From Rhynchopus sp. YZ270_cl-10 (lineage: Eukaryota > Euglenozoa > Diplonemea > Diplonemida > Diplonemidae), in the NCBI GenBank assembly GCA_964035575.1, contig OZ037870.1:1280014-1344013 (forward strand): a stretch of DNA of 64,000 nt, read 5' to 3'. Of this stretch, positions 54,083-64,000 are shown in pieces (position 1 is the stretch's first letter; every line of letters starts with the position of its first letter). Position numbers and translations under genes: made by a program. The notes under the pieces are model-generated. The model was given only the letters and a program-made list of their open reading frames with translations. It did not search any database and had not been told where the DNA came from.

Positions 54083-55500
54083 AGGAATGTCTAATATAAA
54101 AAAAAAGGGGGGTTTTTTCACCGGAAAAAAAAAGAAAAAAATGTGTGGGGTAAACGATCAAATAATCAAGGAAAAAAGGGGGGGAAAGGCATCTGTTATA
54201 ATATGGAGGTGTGTTCATTCACATTTAACATTGTATTTTTTCCAGGTGTTTGTGGATGTGTGTGTGTGCAGCCACCATGAGATGTCCGCATGTTTTTCCA
54301 CTTCACTTTTTCAGCCTTTCTTTTTGTTGGTCAGCTGGACTTGCTATCCATAACTTCACATTATTTGTTGTCAGGAGGGCAGGGAGAGGTGGGGAGAGAG
54401 AGAGAGAAATATGATATTTTTTCAGGTTCTCTCTCTCGCTTTTCATCCCCTCTACCCTGTCGCGAAACAAACAGAGAGATTCACCTTCACGAGACAGACC
54501 CCTTCCCCCTGTCCCAAATAAGGGGGGTCTTGGTCTTGATCTCGTTTTGTTTCGTGGAGCCATCCCCAGCGTATATTTGATGAGCAGTGGATCTATGGGA
54601 TAAAAAAAGATCAATGTTTTTTTCTCACAAAAAATGTGTGTGTTTTTTTTTTTTTTTTTTGCATGTCTGTTTTTGTTTTGTTTTGTGTGGTAGACATGCG
54701 GTGTACGATCCCTTTCAGTCGTAAACGATCAATCAGAGTTTTAAAAAAAAAAGAGAAAAAAAAAACCTAAAAGCAAATCGGGGGCTTTTTCCTCGTTGCG
54801 TGGCTTTTTTTTTCCCTTCTCCCAAACCCAAATCATGCTTTGTGTTTTCTCAAAGCTCCCTTCCCCCAAAATACGGCTTCTTTTTGTTTGCCATTTTTTT
54901 TTGTTTTGTTTTTTTTTGTTATTTGATTACGCCCTTTTCTCTCCCCTCTTCATATCCCCCGCATATTTTCTTCTTCCAAATTTTCAAAAAAAAATGGTTG
55001 GCGGCAGAGAACGAGAAACGAAAAAAAAGGTTTCCCTCAATTTTCTCATCACAAAAAAAGCCGATTTTTGATGAAAAATTGTTGCTAGTGTGGTCGGAAC
55101 CATACGGGAAAAGTACGGGGAATTCGGGCATGTGTACGAATTCCCATTTCCCCCTGGTGGTGGTTTGAAGACCACCCAGAAAAAGAGCACAAAGCAAAAA
55201 TAACAAAAACTTTCATTCAAATTCCCCTTGTGGTAGAAGTACGGGAAGTACGGGGAATTTGAATTTGGTTTCGATCCGCGCCACTAGCCTTAGTCTTTCA
55301 GTGCAATATTGCATTGTATGGACGTTGGTAGAATTAAAAGAATTAAAAAAACAAAATTCCTCTTCTATTCCGTCACCACCCTCAGAGGCAGTTCCCCCAG
55401 TTGTGTCCAAAACACAACGGCCAATACTCGTTTTTTTTACACAAATCGCAGTTCCTCCATTTTCTCGGAGTTCCCTTTCCCCCTCCCTTGATAGAGCACA
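54083..55500. other. Intergenic region, homopolymer-rich
   Basis: T- and A-tracts, GA and GT runs, and two loosely inverse TACGGGGAATT words near 55110 and 55250. No dispersed repeat unit and no gene recognised. Confidence 0.5.
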
Positions 55501-56568
55501 ATGTCCCTCGAGCTTGCGGACTACAGCGTGAGTGACGCCAGCGATGGCGCGCCTTCACCACCTCGGTGGCATGAGGTGAACCAACTGCAGGTATGCATTT
55601 CTTTTTTTTTTTTTTTTTTTTGAAATTTTTCTTTTTTACAGAGCGAGGTACGTCGTTTGAAGGAGGAGAACATGAAGTTAAAGATATTCTATGAAGAGCA
55701 GGTCAAGAAGGAGAAGCGGAAGTACGCTGACCTTGTGGTGCAGATGACGCAGCAGCAGAACGGGCCCGAGGCTGTCGGGCGGTGGCAGCGCAGCACCACA
55801 CCGAATGCGTCCCCGAAGCTCCCACCCTCTGCATCACCCCCAGCGACACCAGACCTGCTGCGCCCTGCCTCTCTACGCAGTGCTTCCTCCTCGGTCGAAT
55901 ACCTACCGCACCGTGAAGGAGGCTCCGCAGCATCCTTAAGCAGAGACGAAGCCATGGCTGCCCTCCACTTCGTCCCCCAAGCGTCTTCCGACTCTTCAGA
56001 CTCGGAGCCAACACGGACGCTCCGTCAGGATGTCGCAATGCGCAGCCCAACCTCAGCAGGGTCACGCACCACGTCGCCACACCGTGCTGCAAGCGTGCGT
56101 CTGTGTGGACATAAGGTAGGGAGTAGGATGTTCCCAAGGAGCAACTCAGCGTCGGTGGTGCAGAGGGGGTCGTTTGACAGTGCGATGGAGGCGTTGTACA
56201 GCGAGGGTATAGGGGAGGAGCGTGGGCCGTTGATTGTGCAGCGTGTGGAATCGACCTCGAGTGCAGGTGGTGTTGTGCGGGAGGTGCAGCCGAGTGCTGG
56301 GAGTATTGCAGTGCCGTTGTCGCCGGTGCGTGGGTCAGCGAGGGAGAGATACACGACCATGCCCCTGTCATCAGCGCAGCAACGCAAGCAGCTTGTCAAG
56401 GCAAAGTCGACCCATGTGGTCTCCGAGGCGTATATCGGTGTGCATGGAGGGTTGGGTGGGAGGTGTCAAAGCCTCAGAGAGCTGCAAAAGGGGAAGAAAC
56501 AGCAGACCCGTGTTGCAAGCAAAAGTGTTCCCAGAGTGCATGTCGAAACGCAGATGCTTCCCGTCTGA
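55501..56568 (+). CDS. Ser-rich protein with a short N-terminal coiled coil
   Basis: Exons 55501-55590 and 55642-56568 encode 338 residues. The intron (GTATGC ... TTTTTTACAG) has a 20-nt T-run. Residues about 26-65 form a charged coiled coil (EVRRLKEENMKLKIFYEEQ) whose KEEN.KLK core is reminiscent of the CM1 motif of gamma-tubulin-recruiting proteins, but the match is too short to claim. The remainder is Ser/Pro/Arg-rich, with many SP, SSP and RS.S sites that suggest phosphorylation and disorder. It ends with a basic QKGKKQQTR stretch. No enzyme or membrane motif is seen. The protein may be a cytoskeletal adaptor, which is a guess. Confidence 0.65.
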
Positions 56569-58668
56569 AAAATATTTTTGTCGATATTGTCTGGTCGAAA
56601 CAATAACATCAATTGTCTCATCTCTCCACACTCTGGATAAGGTCCAAAGGTGTGCCGTCTGCGAGAGCAAAACCCCAGCCTCCAGGTTTGCACTGAAACA
56701 CCCAGAAACCCGCCTCAAGATAGAAAAGGGCGGCTTTTCGTTAGGATTACATGAAAAGTCTACAAAAGAAAAAAAAAAAGTTGTCAGACCAGAGTTTCTT
56801 ATTGTCTCGTATCTCTGCTCGGGATTGGTGTGTCTTTTGCTATGTGGGGGGAGGGTTGATACAGGGTGGGGGGGGATCAACACAGAACTAATATTTTGAA
56901 AGTTTTTTTTTAAAGAATGATGTTTTAACAGTTTTTCAAGGTGTATGTATGCACACGATGCATGCCCATCTCAACGAGTGCAGGGAAACGAGGGTAATTT
57001 TTTTATTAAAATAAATGCTTTTTGGTGCGTTACTGCTTGCTGTCAGGGGGAGGGTTGTGTTTTTTTTTTCCTTTTTGTTTCAAATTTGATCTCTGACCTA
57101 ATGAACAAAAATAAAAAAAACACTCAAAAAAATCGGAAGAAAGCCAAGTTAATAATAGCAAAGCCTTTTGTAACGAAAAAAGCCCCTCCCCCTCCCACCG
57201 CTCCCAACTCATTTGAAATTCCCTTTTATCAGCAGTTACTTGATAGCATCTGGTATAGTGGAGTTCATCCCTCAGGTCTACAGTAATGCAACCAAATTTT
57301 CAAAAAAGAAAAAAGAAAAAAAAAGAGTACCGTCTCTCGCGTTTGAGCCTGTCTACTGTATATGGGACATTTTAAAGGCAAATTCGAACTCTAACAGACG
57401 GAGCAAAAAAAAAGGGGGCAGTGGAGATTGCACAACTGTGGCAACACAACCGAGGCAACTACACTACTCCAACAATTTATCAAAAAAAAAAATGAGTTTT
57501 CTCCCTAACCTCTTCTAGTTATGTCCCGCTCTTCATAGGAGGCGTGTACGCGCACCAACAGCGCTTTTTTTTCTTTTCTGCCAACAGCTTTTCCTGATGG
57601 CAGAAGAGAGCAACTGTGCATACCGCTCAGGAGCAGTGATTGCAGTCCCAGACGCGTTGTTTCACTTTTTTTTTTGAAAGGGCGGCGACCACGAAAGGGA
57701 TTACTCAAATTTTTGGCGATTTTTTTTTTCCAATGAAACATATTTGGTACAGTCCTCGTTGATTGTGCTAAGGCTCTCTCTTCGCGAAGTTTTTTTTTAA
57801 AGTTTTTCATAAGGTATTGTGACATTGCTGCAGGGACCTGACTGCTGTGCGCAGTGGAACGTCCATTGTTTCGTTCCATTGTTACAGTTGATAAAGGGAC
57901 GGCAGAAAATGTTTTTTTTGTGTTTGTTGAGGTGTGCCACGAGTGATGCGCATTCATATTACAAAGGTTTTCTTTTGTTTTTTTTCTCTCGGATGATTTT
58001 TTGAGGCTCTTTTTAAAACCAGAGTTTTCTTTCAGATGTAAACCACGAAATGGATGTAGTGGACTGCTTGGTTGGGTGTCCATACCGCACACCTTACCAA
58101 AGGTACACTGTCACGAAAGGGCTTTTGTATTTCAAGTCAAACTTTCTCTTTTTTTTAGGTGCCTAAAGCACGAGAGGCTTAGGTTCATCGTTCAAACAAA
58201 AACCTCCCTTCTTTCTGATTCAGAACACGACTGTCTCTCTGTATAGAAGACGACTCCACCTACTCCACCCCTCTTCTTTTCCCCTTTGGTGACCAAGCAC
58301 AGCGAGGCTTCGTCTCATCACTACCCCTTTTTTTTGGTACATTTTCCCCTCATTTTTGAGTACCACTGGGCCCTCTCACGCCCTATTTTCCTCTCTCTCG
58401 CTCTCAGTCATTCCTACTTAAGTTCCGGCAATTTTATTTCAAAAAAAAAAAAGTGGCCATTCTCCAGCCACCCACATGCCTCCGGTTTTTTTTTCTCTCT
58501 CTCTCTTTTGATTTTCTTCCTGTTCATCCCGCAAAACCCTGGGGGATTTCAACATTTTCTTTTGAATCTTTATCAGTCTTTTGCCTTGGTCTTGGACTGA
58601 TGGTTTTTCTTTAGTGTTTAGTCACTATATTCGTTAGCGCAGCTTTTGCTCCGCGATGACGAATATGA

Positions 58669-58720
58669 TTAAGGTGACTAAGCACGAGAGGCTTAGGGTC
58701 ATCTCATAAACTTTTCTTTC
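58669..58720 (+). repeat. Type 1 hairpin unit, consensus-like
   Basis: GGTGACTAAGCACGAGAGGC followed by TTAGGGTCATCTCATAAAC and a T-rich tail. It is preceded by CGCGATGACGAATATGATTA, a word that also precedes the unit at 42340, so the repeat unit extends upstream of the hairpin. Confidence 0.75.
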
Positions 58721-58904
58721 TTTTGTGTCATACAAGAATAAGGGAATATGTTACGAGGCATCGGAAGATGCCTGGTGTAGAAGGAAAAAAAGGGGGGACA
58801 ACAATATTGGAGTGTACCATTGGTAAGCAATGGTATTTCAATGATATAGGTGAGCGACGACACCTCCCCCCTTTAGGAAGAGGCAACTTCCTGTTAAGCC
58901 CGCC

Positions 58905-59000
58905 GACTCCATTTTTCTTGGAGCTTCCAGGACCGTTCATGATCCATTCCCTAAAAAGGAATGGTAAAAAAAGTTTTCAAAAAAAAAAAAAAAAAAAAAA
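58905..59000 (+). repeat. A-tailed TTCTTGGAG repeat, copy 2
   Basis: Two hairpins in a row, CTCCATTTTTCTTGGAG and CCATTCC/GGAATGG, then AAGTTTTC and a 22-base A-tract. It is nearly identical to 27843-27930. Confidence 0.7.
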
Positions 59001-61113
59001 GGAAACTATGTTAATAGAGCTAATAACATAAACCCGGCCAGTGCTTGGAACGCAAACCATGCCACTATAGATAGAGTGACTTCTCCAACGAAGTCCACAT
59101 GGGATGTGTTTCTGTGCAGGTCGGTGTCTTAGCTTTTCGAAGACACCTAGCACTATTATTTATTTGGTGTCCTGCGTCGAAGTATTTGCACTTTTTTTGC
59201 AAGAAAAAGAAAAAAGACAGAAAAAAGCTTTCTTTTTATTAGATGACAAAGAAAGTACGGTCTTGCGTTCTACCAATTTCTCCCCCTTTTTCCTTCTCTC
59301 TTGCCGAAGTCCGCAGAGGCGTCTGCGCTTTCACGTATTTTCGTTTTTTTCTTCTTTTTTTGGTGATATTATCGAACACCCAAGAGGTAAGTGTACTGGG
59401 ATGGTTTGCCACTCATCTTTTTAAGGTGACCAAGCAATGAGAGGCTTAGGTTCATCTTGCAGATCCCCCCTTTTTTTCTGAAGAAGCCAGGAACACTATA
59501 GAAACGGTGGGAAAAAAAAAACAAAAATATTCATTAAATGGACCGCCGTACTCCGACTATCTTTCTTTCAAAAAAAAAAAAAATTCATTGCAACATGGGG
59601 TACATGACTGGTAGTTTCCACCAGCACATATTATAGACAAGGGACTTGCCCCTTTTTTTCTTTTGCCCCCTCTTCAATCTCAAGATTAAGCGAGACTTAG
59701 GTTCATCTTATAAAACTGTTCTCTTTCCTACCCTTTTTGGGTATTTGCTGCGAGGTGCTGATATCTTTTCTTTTTCTGGTGACAGAGGTTGAGACGCATT
59801 TTTTTCTCCCAACTATTTCATTTTTTTAAACTACCCCTGGTGTGGCTGAAAGGGGGTGCTATTTTTTTTTTGTGCTACTTTTTTGTGCTATTTTGGGGTC
59901 GTCGGCCACACCAGACCCCATATATTAGCCCCCTCTTCGGGAGACGTTGCGTACTGTTGGCAAAGTTCACTGCCTGATTGTCGCTTTCCGCTCCTCCCCA
60001 TGGAAGTTACAAAACAAAAAAACAAAAAAACAAGAGCACAAAGTAAACATAACAAAAACTTCATAAAAACACATTCAAACTCCCCATGGAAATGCCTTGT
60101 ATCTTCCCCAGTAAATCTGTACGGAAGAGCAGTATAAGGAGAGGGAGGGAGAGGCGTGCAAACTCGCAGCGAAGGAGGGGGGGTGGTCATGATACGGTAG
60201 TATTCAGTGGCAGATGCGGAAAAATGCCATCTGATGCCGTCAGCCCAGTGATGCTAGCTGACATTGATGCGATCCGGAGGGGGAGGGCGGTGGAGCCATG
60301 AACGGTCGTCCGCGACGGAAGCTTGTTCTGGTGTTTCTGGACCAGGTTAGTCCCCTCTGATACCCCTCAAAGCGGATTATTCAAAAAAAAACTGTGTTTT
60401 TCTGGGTTTTTCCCCCCATTTTTTTTGTCTCTCCCCTCACGTCATGACTCCCCCAACGAACCGAAAAAAAAAAACTTTCCCAAACCCCCCCGAGAAACGA
60501 AGAGGTTCTTGCTATCCTCACCTTCACAAACAAAACCGACTCAGTCCGGAATAGACAAGACACGATCTGAACAGTTGCCGGCACCCCCCCCCCTCCTTTT
60601 CCTCCTCCCCCCTTACTTCCTTTCAAAGGTGATCACAAGCGCGAGAGGCTTCCCAACTTTTCTGCATCATCACACAGAACTCCCTCTCATCTGACTGATG
60701 AGTGGAAGCGGAGGTCGGGCATATCAGATGTACCACAAAAAAAAAAAATGGATGCAGGACTGCATGGGGTGTCCACCCCCTCCGGTACAGCCGGTCATAT
60801 CAAATACACTGTCGAGGGGCTGTTGTATTTCAACTTTCTTTCTTAAGGAATGCAGAAAAAAGGCAATTCCTTTTATATCCCACAAGTTTAGTTTCTGGTG
60901 GTAAGTTGTGAACAAAGAAAACGCACCTTTTTTTTTGTCCACCCCCCCCCCCCCCAAGTATTTCCTCTCACCTCCGTTCCCTCTCTTTATTCTCTCTCTT
61001 TCTTTGGTATGTCATTCTGTATTACTTTCTTGATGGTGTGTGCACGAGAGGCACATTCATCAACCCTTCCTTGAGATGGCTTTGTACATCTTACATTTTT
61101 CTTCCCTCTTTTT

Positions 61114-61165
61114 AAGGTGCCTAATCGTGAGAGGATTAGGCTTATCTGATACAAAAGATATTCTG
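61114..61165 (+). repeat. Type 1 hairpin unit with a compensated stem
   Basis: GGTGCCTAATCGTGAGAGGA then TTAGGCTTATCTGATAC. CCTAATC pairs with GATTAGG; compared with the consensus CTAAGC/GCTTAG both partners changed (G to T and C to A), so pairing is kept. Confidence 0.7.
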
Positions 61166-61964
61166 TCTTTTTTTACTGCGGGATGATAAAAAAAATAGGC
61201 GGCACCCAGCAGGGGTGCCCCTCATATTCTAACGAACATTTGGAACGAAAAGAAAAGAAAAAAAAAAAAATTGCATTGGCCGGGACCTCTATAATATCTG
61301 AGGATGGTAAAAAAAAAGGGAATCTCTGTCTTTTTCTGCTGTCACACAACGCAGGCAAGCTTTGTCCCAGCCTTCCTCCAGCCCCTTCTCACAAAAACCT
61401 TTTTTCTCTTGCATATTTTTTTTTTGAAGTGGGCGCAAGACTTTCTAATGTAAGCACGAGATGCTTCAGATGACGTCTTACAAACTTTTTTGGTATTTTT
61501 GCTTTCATTTAGTCTGGCACAGTATAGTAGGTCAGTCGGAGATGTCTGCATTAATAACCATTCTCTATTTTTTTATTTTTGAGCCCCACATCACACCTTT
61601 CCTCCACCTCTTTTTAAGTCCCACACCAGTTTCACACGACAACACTACGATAATCATGGATTATAAAAAAAAATAGATTTTTCTACCCTTCTGGATAAAC
61701 TCATTCTCATTTTCAAAATAAATTTTTCTGGAAAAAAAATGCAATCCTGAAGTCATAGAGGTGAAGGCGCTGACAAAGATCTGATGGCATTCAGAATGCA
61801 TTTCAGTCTTGCTCTTTTTTTTTTTTTGTGTCTGGGGAAAGATCTCTCGAAACACAGTGAACCTCCTGTGAAGTTCTACATCACATTTTATTCCCTGCAC
61901 CGGTAAACTACACACTGCGGGGCTTGAGATTATCTTTTCAACAAACCTTTTACCCTCCCTTCAC

Positions 61965-61966
61965 AG
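61965..61966 (+). promoter_or_regulatory. Candidate spliced-leader acceptor of the glutathione reductase gene
   Basis: The AG follows CCTTTTACCCTCCCTTCAC, 34 nt before the ATG at 62000. A degenerate type 1-like stretch (GGGGCTTGAGATTATCTTTT) lies just upstream. Function inferred from position. Confidence 0.4.
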
Positions 61967-61999
61967 AAAAATACACAAAAAAAAAAAAAAACACATACT

Positions 62000-63433
62000 A
62001 TGGCAAAGTACACCTACGACCTGTTGGTGATCGGAGGTGGCTCTGGTGGTGTGCGTGGGTCGCGTTGGGCTGCCACCCTTCCCGCCAAGCCTCGTGTCGG
62101 GCTTGTGGAGCTTCCTTACGGTGCTGAGAAGGGAGGCCTTGGAGGGACCTGTGTGCTGCGTGGATGTGTACCGAAGAAACTTTTGTGGTATGGTGCGCAC
62201 TACAACCATGACTTCTCGGATGCGGGTGGGTATGGGTGGGATATGTCGACACCGTCGCACAACTGGACACTTCTGATGGAGAAGAAACGGGCGGAGATGA
62301 AGCGACTCAACGGCATCTACGCCAACATCTTGAAGAACGCGAACGTCGACAACATTGAAGGGTTTGCCTCGCTGCTTGATGCGCACACTGTCAAGGTCGG
62401 CGACAAGGAGTACACCGCAGAGACCATTCTCATTGCAACAGGCGCGACGCCTGCCATTCTCGAGCACATCGAAGGCAAGGAGCACTGCATCACCAGCGAC
62501 GAGCTTCTCAACCTCGAAGCCAAACCCGACAAAATGATTGTTTTCGGTGCCGGCTACATCGGCGTTGAAATGGCCTGCATCTTCAAAGGCTACGGCACCG
62601 ATGTGCAGGTCATCTACCGTGCTGACCTCCCCCTCAGAGGCTTCGACGAAGACATGCGCCAATTCGTCCGCGACCAACTCACCGTCCACAAGGTCGGCCT
62701 CCAAAGCGGAACCACCCCCTCCAAGGTCGAAAAGCAAGCCAACGGGAAATTCTCTGTTACCTGCAAGAAGGACGGTGCGGATGTTGTGTTTGCCGATGTC
62801 GATGTTGTGCTGATGGCAACGGGAAGGCGTCCTAACGTTGACGGTCTTGGTTTGAAGAACGCTGGAGTCGCGCAGAAGGACAACGGAACTGTCATTGTCG
62901 ACGAATACTCGAAGACAAACGTGGACAACATCTATGCCGTCGGTGATGTGACGGACCGCATCCAGCTGACCCCTGTTGCTTTGCACGAGGCCGTCTGCTT
63001 TGCCAACACAGTCTACGGAGGAGAGAAGCAGAGCCCCGTCCACGAGACCGTCCCTTCCGCAGTGTTCACCACCCCGCCATTGGGAGTTTGTGGACTGACC
63101 GAGGCGCAGGCAATTGAAAGGCACGGCGACGTCGATGTCTACGTGAGTGGTTTCCGCACCATGGTACACACCCTCTCAGGAAGCGAGGAGCGTTCCCTCA
63201 TGAAGCTTCTGGTCGACCCCAAGACAGACAAAGTGGTTGGCATCCACGTCGGTGGCAAAGACGCAGCTGAAATCATCCAGGGCTTCGGTGTGGCAATGAA
63301 GTGTGGTGCAACCAAGAAGCAGCTTGACTCCTGCATTGGAGTGCACCCATCCTCTGCAGAGGAGCTTGTCACCATGCGTACCATCACAAGGAAGATCAGA
63401 GGAGGAAAGCTTGTTGAAGATGCCAAGATTTAA
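62000..63433 (+). CDS. GR: Glutathione reductase, plant/bacterial type
   Basis: An intronless frame of 477 residues. It uses NADPH and FAD to reduce glutathione disulfide. The FAD-binding motif is VIGGGSGGVRGSR; the redox pair is C51/C56 in GGTCVLRGCVPKK. The NADPH fold has GAGYIGVEMACIF and the arginines after it (YRADLPLRGFD). The second FAD motif is YAVGDVTDRIQLTPVALHEA, and the dimer-interface catalytic pair is H449/E454 in HPSSAEE. The CVLRGCVPKK and PLRGFDEDMR motifs and the FMK/KLLVD..TDKV.G C-terminal block resemble plant, cyanobacterial and proteobacterial enzymes rather than trypanothione reductase. There is no N-terminal presequence, so it is probably cytosolic. A polypyrimidine tract and AG lie 34 nt upstream. 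The 3' flank carries a dispersed repeat block. Confidence 0.93.
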   Translation: MAKYTYDLLVIGGGSGGVRGSRWAATLPAKPRVGLVELPYGAEKGGLGGTCVLRGCVPKKLLWYGAHYNHDFSDAGGYGWDMSTPSHNWTLLMEKKRAEMKRLNGIYANILKNANVDNIEGFASLLDAHTVKVGDKEYTAETILIATGATPAILEHIEGKEHCITSDELLNLEAKPDKMIVFGAGYIGVEMACIFKGYGTDVQVIYRADLPLRGFDEDMRQFVRDQLTVHKVGLQSGTTPSKVEKQANGKFSVTCKKDGADVVFADVDVVLMATGRRPNVDGLGLKNAGVAQKDNGTVIVDEYSKTNVDNIYAVGDVTDRIQLTPVALHEAVCFANTVYGGEKQSPVHETVPSAVFTTPPLGVCGLTEAQAIERHGDVDVYVSGFRTMVHTLSGSEERSLMKLLVDPKTDKVVGIHVGGKDAAEIIQGFGVAMKCGATKKQLDSCIGVHPSSAEELVTMRTITRKIRGGKLVEDAKI

Positions 63434-64000
63434 AAGGAGAAAAAAAATGGGGAAAAAGCAGCTTTTTTGGCGATTTTTAAGCAAAGGCGTTAGGTTTTTA
63501 CCCTTTTTTTTTGTTTTGAGACAACTGCGCAAAGGTTGTAGGGGAGGAAATGAAAAAACGTATCTGAGTGTGCCCGAATTTTTTTTGGTGAGAGTGATGT
63601 AAACACGACAGAACTTATCCACAGAAAGGTTTTTTGGTTTTGTCCCTGCACACTCCACAAAAATCCGGTGCAATTCTTTTTTCTGATTTCGTTTCTTTCT
63701 TTTATCAGACTAGTTTAAACTCAGTTTGTACTTTAATTTGAGTTTCGCGTGGTTTGTGCTTTCATCTGACTGGCATCGTATGTGGTTCAGTCGGAGGTGC
63801 TTGCATCAACAATTACAGTTTTAATTTTATTTTTCGCGTGGTTGCTAAGTTTTACAAAAAAAGGTACACAGGGCGTATAAATGAGACTACGGTATTATGT
63901 TATCATTTGTAATAACGCGGATGTATGAAAAAACAAACAAACAAACAAACAAAATAATCCTTCTATCGAGGATCATGCCCTACCTCTTGGTTTTGCGTGA
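63434..64000. other. Downstream flank with two repeats
   Basis: The dispersed block at 63517-63735 begins about 85 nt after the reductase stop and may lie in its 3' UTR. A type 4 repeat follows at 63748-63825. No gene is seen to the right edge. Confidence 0.6.
63517..63735 (+). repeat. Dispersed block, inverse of 27305-27545
   Basis: It begins TTTTGAGACAACTGCGCAAA, passes TTGTAGGGGAGGAAATGA and CTGAGTGTGCCCGAATTTTT, and ends near TTTTATCAGACTAGTTTAAA. The other copy lies on the opposite strand at 27305-27545. No coding capacity. Confidence 0.7.

Larger units (their letters stand above)
56569..61999. other. Repeat-rich intergenic region
   Basis: No firm gene. Type 2 hairpins: 56937-56975, 57927-57980, 61026-61072. 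Type 1 hairpins: 58158-58200, 58286-58335, 58669-58720, 59423-59478, 59685-59735, 60626-60668, 61114-61165, 61450-61500. Type 3 repeats: 58031-58157 and 60700-60844. A type 4 repeat: 61498-61575. A-tailed units: 57253-57307, 57419-57491, 58905-59000. A short frame at 60227-60301 and an ATG at 60299 with a GTTAGT donor-like site are too weak to call. Confidence 0.55.

Noticed and set aside
57505-58092. A 195-residue minus-strand open frame rich in Lys and Arg
   Set aside because: It runs through + strand repeat units (types 2 and 3) and A/T-tracts, has no recognisable motif and would be the only minus-strand gene.
60227-60350. A short frame and a possible first exon with a GTTAGT donor
   Set aside because: There is no downstream exon with coding character and no motif; too weak to call.

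Overview
The window looks like nuclear DNA of a protist, most likely a euglenozoan and by inference a diplonemid. Three things point there. (1) All fifteen recognisable protein genes lie on the + strand, in one unidirectional array like the polycistronic arrays of euglenozoans. (2) One gene (19321-21126) has the layout of a paraflagellar/paraxonemal rod protein, a family known from Euglenozoa. (3) Many starts lie just after a pyrimidine tract and an AG, as expected for spliced-leader trans-splice acceptors. Unlike trypanosomatids, the genes carry conventional GT-AG introns. I place 20, of which 18 begin GTAT and 14 begin GTATG. Most are 45-200 nt; two longer ones (about 0.7 and 1.0 kb) are swollen by repeats. 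The lineage is an inference and no rRNA was seen to confirm it.

Layout: a C-terminal gene fragment (1-326); a probable SPX-domain/MAPK-like kinase fusion (1093-4634); a 9 kb repeat field (4.6-13.6 kb); a class II histone deacetylase, a BART-domain protein, an MSP/VAP-like membrane protein, the rod protein and a CCCH zinc-finger protein (13.6-22.5 kb); an 18 kb repeat field without a convincing gene (22.5-40.7 kb); a CCDC12/Cwf18 splicing factor, an unknown 362-residue protein, a CCP5-type tubulin deglutamylase, a coiled-coil protein resembling augmin subunit HAUS5, a NEK kinase, the rRNA methyltransferase SPB1 and a Ser-rich coiled-coil protein (40.7-56.6 kb); a further repeat field; and a plant-type glutathione reductase (62.0-63.4 kb). 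Several genes have cilium or microtubule themes (rod protein, CCP5, HAUS5-like, NEK, BART). Others serve RNA processing (CCDC12, SPB1, CCCH protein).

The repeat fields are not featureless. Four insertions have CAGGG/CAGTG-type inverted ends and perfect 8-bp target duplications, typical of hAT elements, and a fifth forms an inverted pair with one of them. One is 2.8 kb and holds about 1.37 kb of a 7-bp satellite. There are several foldback families and an antisense relic of a Crypton-like tyrosine recombinase inside the SPX-kinase intron.

The most striking signal is a superfamily of roughly 40 short (about 45 bp) hairpin units, apparently all on the + strand. They share the outer arms G(G/A)TG...TCATC, the loop ACGAGAG and a T-rich tail, but have different inner stems, with paired changes that keep base pairing. 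Other dispersed units end in T-tracts, and three further families end in A-tracts and look like tiny retroposed RNAs. Some T-tailed units sit directly in front of gene starts, so they may supply the pyrimidine tract for trans-splicing.
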